Source of the DNA: Euptelea pleiosperma
Lineage: Eukaryota; Streptophyta; Magnoliopsida; Ranunculales; Eupteleaceae
Reading direction: 5' to 3'
Length of the DNA stretch: 64,000 nt
Assembly (NCBI GenBank): GCA_035048495.1
Contig: JASUTR010000184.1
Coordinates: forward strand, 790,394 to 854,393
Positions within the stretch are counted from its first letter, which is position 1. Every line of letters starts with the position of its first letter. The notes beneath the pieces were generated by a model. It was not told the DNA's origin. It did no database searches and saw nothing but the letters and a program-made list of their open reading frames with translations. A program made the translations under genes and the position numbers. This document shows, in pieces, positions 57,826 to 64,000 of the stretch.

Positions 57826-60359
57826 CTTGCAGCCCACAAAAATAAAATACAACTCCAGCACACAAAAGAGGAAAGAATGGGTTTACCAAATGGCACGGAA
57901 TATTAATAGCAACTCAACACCTCAGAGAAGAAGGCACTAATAGAGAAAATAAAATAAATATGCATTTTGAACAAAATAGATAAGCTCTACAGACCATAAA
58001 TTATGCATTTTGACCAAAATAGAGAAAACAATCGGCTTCAACCGACAATACCTATCCATCCTACTTACGACCAAATCAAAATCTAAGGTTATCCTCAAGG
58101 GTTAATCATCTTCTGATATACAAAAACAGGGGAAAGAAAATATAACCATGGACACCAAAAGGTCACTCATGATTATCCACAAAGAACATCACAGTTGCTG
58201 GAAGACATGGAAGAAAAAAGGGATTGGAGTATAATGGGTTGTTCTTTAAAAAAGAGAATCGCCTATAACAACCATAATCAACAGATTAACACAACAATAG
58301 CAAAACCACACAAAGGACCAAATGGATGAAAATCAAATTATGTATCAAGAAGAACAAGGATGAAAATCAAATTAGAAAACACAAAAACCTAATTTCAAGA
58401 TGATGTTCTACAAATCAGACCAAACAATAGTGGATATTGGATAAATAGCAAGCTGTAGATACAAAAAGCAAAAATAATCTAAATTTAAACTCACTGCAAA
58501 TTGCAATAATCCAAACCATCAAAGGTCCTTCTATCTTATACAATAATTTTAATTATTGGTACAATGCTGGACCCTTCTGAAGAAAGGTCACCCAAATTGG
58601 TTTTTGGGAGGGTATTTCATCTATAAATGTTGGAGAATACCTGGAAAATCCAAAAGAAACATCTTTCCACTGATATTTCAGAAGCGCAGCAGCTCCAACA
58701 TCAGGAAATATGGCTTCAAATCTCTACCAATGGACGAAGTTTGTCAGAGCTTGGGAATTGCAGTTCCAATACAAAATTAGTAAGAGTCAGCATTTATTTT
58801 TGCTTATCTATGAAGAGAATGTCAACCTCACTAATTCATCACTAACATTTCTGGATGTTAACAACTTGGATTTATTGTAGAAGCAAATTACCAAAAGGAA
58901 AAAACATGAGAAGAAGAAAATAAATTGATCCTGAAATCAAAATGTAATTTTCCTTTACTTTGAATGGAAAAATACCTACTGTTGTTCATTTACATCCATT
59001 TTATCTGAACGCAATAAAAAAATGAAAAAGTTTCACCCCACATTAATATGCAGTCCAAAGTCAAAACTGAACATAATTTCTCACATAGGCATAAACGTGG
59101 TCTTCTAACTGATAAGGCCATTTAAGAGCCTGAAGATGCTGAAAAGTGATTTCAGGATGTAATCCATTCATAAAATACTACATACATTACATTCTAACAA
59201 TTTGAATGCCAAGTTTCCATGTGAAGGATAATAAGTTGTTATGCTGGATCACTTTAAATTGACTTTTAGAAGGAACATGCTTATCTATAATAAAAATGGG
59301 AAAACACAATCAGATGTGTGCTTTATTGATGATAAGTGAATTCAACATTTCCATAATCCCTGCCAGCCAACAGCAGAGATCTTGTACTGGATTTAGTCCA
59401 TCCACTACATAGAAATCCCTGCATCCAAATACTCAAAAATCTCCATAGATGTGTATTTGGGTACAAAGATCCAAGGTTTAAAATCACTAAAATTAGGCTG
59501 CGTATGGATGTTTGCAGATCTACATACCAAAATTCAGCTCGATTATCCATTAGATTAGAGTCTTTTTCTGTATAGAATTATGATAAAATGTTTCATAGAG
59601 TCGTAAGCAGATACTGGAAAATTTATAAGTTCGCTTAAGAAACTAAAATATTGAATTTCAAATTCCTGAAATTAAAAATTTAATACAATTGTGCACACAG
59701 ATACGTTCAGTCTAAAGATGTTGGGTTGTTAGTCTAAAGATACCATGCTTTTATGAGATGTTTACAGTCAAACCAACAAAGAACCCAAACTTAGTATAAG
59801 ATGCTTACAGTCAATATTAGTTCAGCAAACACCTTCCACGACTGGTCCAAATTTCACTGAAGCAAGTTTAATTTACCTACGATCTGGAAAAGAAAGGGGA
59901 AAAAACTAATGAATTATTAATTTCCAGTGATGCCGCTTAAGGTATAATTAATGAGGCTTTAACACTACAAAAATAAGAGCTGATAAAATGTTGAAATAGA
60001 ATACCATGAAGACCTTGGACTAAGAATCAACCTGAATTTGAGAAAACAAAAACAAAATAAAAGGAAAAACTGATTTTAAAGAGCGGTCATTGCTCCAAAG
60101 TCACACAATAACCTGAAGATTCAACACAAAGTTCCAATCATCATTGCTCCAAGTCAAATTTACAATAATAAAAAACAAATCCATCAACAAAAAATTCCAA
60201 TCCAAGGAAAAACAAATTCCTGCAAAACCCCAACTTTAAAGCTGTAATTTTTGAAAACAAAACAAACCATCTGATTTAAGCTTCAAATGGACACGAACCC
60301 AACAAAAAATCTGCTCCATTTCTTTCTTCAAGCAACGAAGAAAGGAACTTACTGTTACA
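57826..60359. other. AT-rich region upstream of the U2AF35 fragment
   Basis: About 2.5 kb with no recognisable exon, RNA gene or element end. It could be intron sequence if the promoter-like region at 60360-60552 belonged to the U2AF35 copy, but the N-terminal coding exon is absent. Confidence 0.4.
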
Positions 60360-60552
60360 CAAAGCCCTACCGCTTATGCAGCAAACGGAGAACCGTCAAA
60401 ACTAACTGTAGTTGCCATCAGCTGGAATAACTTCTTGTTGCCAACTCGCTATACCGTTAATCGTGTTGAGAGCCCATCTTCTTCTCAAACCCTAGATATT
60501 GCCTTGGAGATGGATCTGAAACCTAAGCAAAGGGGAAGGTCTCTATATATAA
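60360..60552 (-). promoter_or_regulatory. Promoter-like and 5'UTR-like sequence on the minus strand
   Basis: The minus strand reads ATTATATATAGAGACC (TATA-like, forward 60541-60552), then a leader, then GTGTAACAGTAAGTTCC, a consensus-like splice donor near 60355. It could be the transcription start and 5'UTR exon of the broken U2AF35 copy. No experimental support can be read from sequence. Confidence 0.35.
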
Positions 60553-60992
60553 TCAGACGGGTTATGTAAGATTTGCAAATCTTAAACCATTTTCAAGAAA
60601 GAACAGTTCTTAAATTAGAAAAAATGAAAATTAGTGATAAATTAAATTAAAAAAAAATTAAATACCCAGGAAAGGTAAAAGAAAAAGAAAATTCTTACAG
60701 AAAATCAAGCAATTAAAACCATTTACAGAAACCAAACCTAGATAAAGAAAACTCCACCAAGAGACAGAGAGAGACTAACACGTTTGAGCAATTCAAAAAA
60801 CCAACAATCCATAAAAAAGATCCAAGAATTTCGATCAAGATACAGGGGAGGAAATTGATGATCTTGGGCATTAGTTGGTGGAGAGGGAGAACCCAGGTGG
60901 AGTAGCTGGAGAAGCAATCGTAGCATCGTGAGGAGAGAGAGAGAGAGGTCTCTCTAAAAGCCCTACTATCCCACCTCGATCTTGCCAGAAAC

Positions 60993-62029
60993 CAAGGAAA
61001 TAAATTTCGCGAAATTATCGAAATATTTCCATTCATGTCGAAATATTTCCTGTGAATAGTAAATTTCGATCAATTGACAGTGTAAATATGTATTATTTCG
61101 GTCGAAATGTTTCGACATGTATGGAAACATTTCAATCGAAGGTAGGAAACATCTCATTTGGCTTTAAAACCGCTATAAATCCCATATTTGACCCATTTAA
61201 CCCCTTTCCATATTTTTTTTAATAAAAAGACCAATCCGTTGAAGATTTTTTGATTGATGGATTGATCATAAATCGAATCCCATTTTAGAGTTTTTTCAAA
61301 TTCAAAATGGACGTAAGTATAAAATTCGATGCTATCATTTCTTGCTACAAATAGATAGATTAGGTGTAAATACATCAAATGTATGATATATTTATATTGG
61401 ATTTGTTCACAAATTGAAGATTGTTTAGGGTAAAATTTTGAAATTTAGGGAAAACCCCAATTTCATTGGTTTTTACCCTAAACATCCATAATGGGGCATA
61501 AATTGGTTATATGTTGAATAACTTAGCTCATTCTACAAGTTGGTTGGGTTAAATTTTTTTTCAAAAAAATATTTAAACATTCAAAAAATTAAGAAAATGT
61601 TGCAAGTTAATAATAAACAAGTTTTCTAAAATTATGCATAATAGTAAGTGAACAAGGATTTGTTAATACCTTGATTTATGACTTTTTTTTATAATTAACA
61701 ATTAAATTATAGTTATCTAATTAAATAATACCTTGACTAACTATCAAATTCGAAGATACCTGCCTCAACATATTAAAGACCGCTCATTCATTTTCACACT
61801 ACATATGGTTGTATATTATGATTTGATAGCTTATGAGTGTATTTGTATGCTTGTTTTATCATTTGCCAAACTTTCCACAAAAATTTCCAGAATATTTCCA
61901 TCATTTCCGCATTATTTCCGTCATTCAACGAAAAATGTATTATTTCCACACTGGTCGAATTGTTTCCACGAAATATTTCCACTTCTGGGATGGTTGAAAT
62001 AAACCTCGAAACCGAAATTTATTTCCTTG
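60993..62029. mobile_element. Non-autonomous hAT element, 1037 bp
   Basis: The left end CAAGGAAATAAATTTCG and the right end CGAAATTTATTTCCTTG (with one extra A) are complementary. The flanks CCAGAAAC (60985-60992) and ATAGAAAC (62030-62037) share six of eight bases. Subterminal regions are packed with GAAATATTTC words in both orientations (60993-61150 and 61870-62025), a common hAT pattern. No transposase is present. Confidence 0.8.
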
Positions 62030-62215
62030 ATAGAAACCATACACGCCGAAATCACCCTCTCCACTGACCCTGAAGATTTCAGTGCCGAAATTGAGGGATT
62101 GGTTTGGCCATCCAACCCTCGAAGATGATAGGCTTGAGATCGACTCGAGCGACGTAAATGGAGACTGTGTGAGCGGCGGGGCCGCTGTCAATCATGCAAG
62201 CTCAGATGTTTAGGG
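62030..62215 (+). other. Possible truncated host exon, unrecognised
   Basis: One + frame is open from the hAT junction to TAG at about 62210 and includes LRDWFGHPTLEDDRLEIDSS and NGDCVSGGAAVNHASS. A second + frame (ITLSTDPEDFSAEIEGLVWP) is open to a TGA near 62128. I recognise neither and cannot tell which, if any, is coding. The sequence resumes across the hAT element at 60992. Confidence 0.25.
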
Positions 62216-63520
62216 TTTGGAGTTCGTACTGGATCCAGAGGCAAAGGCTTTGGCCGGAGTTGTAGAGAGAGAGGCAGCGGCGGAGGTGATGGTGGTGTGA
62301 TGTAGACCGTGCGGCGGTGTCGAAGATCTTAGGGGCCAGGAGCGTGCGCATGAGAGAGAAAGAGGGAGTGATGAGAGGAGAGGGGGGAGAGGGTGAGAGA
62401 GAGGAAATCAACCCAAAACATAAAAATGAAGGCGTGCAAGAGGGAAACGTGAAAAAGATGAGCGGGTGACGCTTGGGAGACGTAGCGGCAAGAGAAAGAG
62501 AAAGGGCGTGGTGAGGTGAAGTTTCAACAGCGAGGAAGGAACTGAGAGAGAGAGAGAGAGAGAGAGTTCTAAGTTCGGGGTGGGGTGGAAAACTGAGTGT
62601 CAAAAAATGAGCAGGATGCCGAAAAAAAAGAGCGAGATGCCAAATTAAGTAGTGGCCGAGATTGACCGTTCCAAATTGGATGGATGAATTCTAAGTTTCA
62701 ACGCAATGCAATTCCCAACTGAGGTATTTGTAGGTAGTTAAGATGTGATCAAGCTCACAATTCATAGTTTCAACACAATGCACTTCCCAACTGAGGTATA
62801 AGGCTACTATGGGCTCAATTCCACACCCTTCTACTTCTAAAGAATTCGTTGCGGGAATGTATAAGTACAATGGTCATTGGTAGAACCATCACCAAACAAC
62901 ACATGGAGGTTTCTTAGGTGATTGATGTATCACATTATTGCAGCACTGTCGAATAAACATTCAGTGGCATTCCAATAGCTTGAGCACCCAGGTTGGTGCT
63001 CAAGCAGTTCATTATATCCAACAAACTTAACTGCCAAACTTTAACGTAACAACCTCCACAAGTGGAATTAGATTCAAGAGGGCCAATAATTATATCTAGA
63101 TCGAATGATAGATGTTTAACAGCCATTTCCTAAAAACCCAATGAAGCTTTTGAAAAGAAACATTGGAAGAAATCAACCTCACCAATCCCCATAAAAGCTC
63201 ACATGACAAGTAAGAAAGGAAGCCCAATTCTTGCGCAATAGGTGTTAGAACAGTTGCAACTAACACCAAACAACCCTGAAACCCAACACAAGCTTACCAC
63301 CAATCTTATCTGCCCATATACAGTTCAAAAAAATTTGAACCGTATGGCTGCAATATGGCTGCAAGCTGGACCAACTATATCTAGGTGATAAAGAGTCGAG
63401 CATGCACCCTAATTCCCTGTTGCAATTTCCAATATTTACTCCTCATAAAATAATAATTAGTTGAGCCAGAAAAGTGTCCAATAAAAATCTCAACAACTCT
63501 TCGTCCATGCCTTCGGTTAG
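62216..63520. other. Intergenic, purine-rich then AT-rich
   Basis: GA-rich tract 62350-62600 with a (GA)n run at 62545-62566. A direct repeat with TTTCAACRCAATGCA and TTCCCAACTGAGGTA occurs at about 62695 and 62765. The minus-strand open frame over 62202-62603 is low complexity and not called. Confidence 0.5.
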
Positions 63521-63735
63521 AAGTGTTTTTAGAGGTGTGTGAGGCGTACGCCTTGAGGTGTGCCTCAAGGCGAAGCACTTATAAAACACCTTGGGGGAGC
63601 TGCGAAGAGGCAGAAAAACAATGGAGGCATAAGTCTCAATCCAAGAGGCATAGCTGAGGCGTGCGCTTCAAGCTGAAGTGTACGCCTCAACAACGCCTCT
63701 TGGAAGAGGCTTACGCCTCAACTGCTTTTCTTTTG
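63521..63735. mobile_element. AGGCG-rich MITE fragment
   Basis: Dense alternation of GAGGCGTACGCCT, GTGCCTCAAGGCG, GAGGCGTGCGC and TACGCCTCAA gives many short inverted repeats. Such AGGCG-rich subterminal repeats are common in plant hAT-like MITEs. No clean ends or TSD were found. Confidence 0.4.
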
Positions 63736-64000
63736 GGCACACTTGTTTGCAACTTAAATAGAAAAAAAAATAAAAATTGGCCCACGTGTTTTTTATCAAC
63801 GTAAGTTTACAACTTACAAATTATAAATAAAAAAACCTTGTGCCTTCTTTTAAAAGCTATATAATAAAAAAAAAAAACCTAGTTTTATATTATTTTCTTC
63901 AAACCCTTGTATTCTATACCCTTCATCTCAGCCAGCAAAAAAAGGGGCCCTCCAAGTCTCCAACAACTGACGTCAGCCAGCATCGAGGGGCCCTCCAACT

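Noticed and set aside
58556..58845. Two overlapping + open frames of 72-74 codons
   Set aside because: No domain, no homology recognised, AT-rich surroundings.
62202..62603. 133-codon minus-strand open frame
   Set aside because: Mostly Ser/Leu/Pro from a GA/CT tract; no recognisable domain or supporting splice structure.

Overview
This is a stretch of nuclear plant genome, most likely a flowering plant. It holds introns with GT/AG borders, Ty1/copia and Ty3/gypsy retrotransposons with plant-type primer sites, a TRIM, Helitrons, hAT and Mutator MITEs, and one intact plant receptor kinase. I see no prokaryotic or organellar features and cannot name the species. About three quarters of the window can be assigned to transposable elements, many bounded exactly by target-site duplications (TSDs).

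Layout. 1-10023: a decayed minus-strand Ty3/gypsy element, probably Tat lineage. Its 5' LTR is at 8850-10023. Its pol frame is split by a 2.7-kb solo LTR (4896-7600, TSD GTTCA), half of RT and all of RNase H are replaced by GC-rich repeat, and a 35-bp hairpin minisatellite and an antisense coiled-coil ORF with an intron lie beyond integrase. 10215-10387: a hAT-like MITE. 11015-22456: copia element 1 (SIRE-like), which keeps gag but lost pol. It is interrupted by a solo LTR of a second copia family (14564-19781, TSD TCAGT), itself interrupted by a 3.65-kb element (14955-18602). 23121-34334: copia element 2 (TSD ATGAT), which keeps decayed pol but lost the gag core and carries a second 2.7-kb solo LTR (29951-32658, TSD AGGGT).

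34335-38600 is a small-transposon zone: a TIR element rich in GGAACC, three head-to-tail Helitrons, two nested Mutator-like MITEs and a further MITE. 38660-40588 is the only intact host gene, a single-exon SPARK-type receptor-like kinase of the At1g11050 type. 40589-48300 holds a 311-bp TRIM, a short retroposon with 16-bp TSDs, a gypsy solo LTR with a 47-bp minisatellite, and a 735-bp inverted repeat set in TA microsatellites. 49234-54687 is a young, nearly complete minus-strand copia element (188-bp LTRs with two mismatches, TSD GTTAA), silenced by three TAG codons and a late frameshift.

55500-64000 has minus-strand remnants of two host genes, a VAMP72-type longin SNARE and the splicing factor U2AF35. 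Both keep introns but have lost most exons. A 1.04-kb hAT element (60993-62029) and an AGGCG-rich MITE fragment follow.

The window reads as a stratigraphy of nested insertions, LTR-LTR recombination (five probable solo LTRs) and internal deletions. The points most worth following are the arrays of palindromic CCAAT boxes in the U3 of two copia LTR families, the complementary gag-only and pol-only copia pair, the hairpin minisatellite, the palindrome-studded 2.7-kb LTR family, and the adjacent U2AF35 and VAMP72 fragments.
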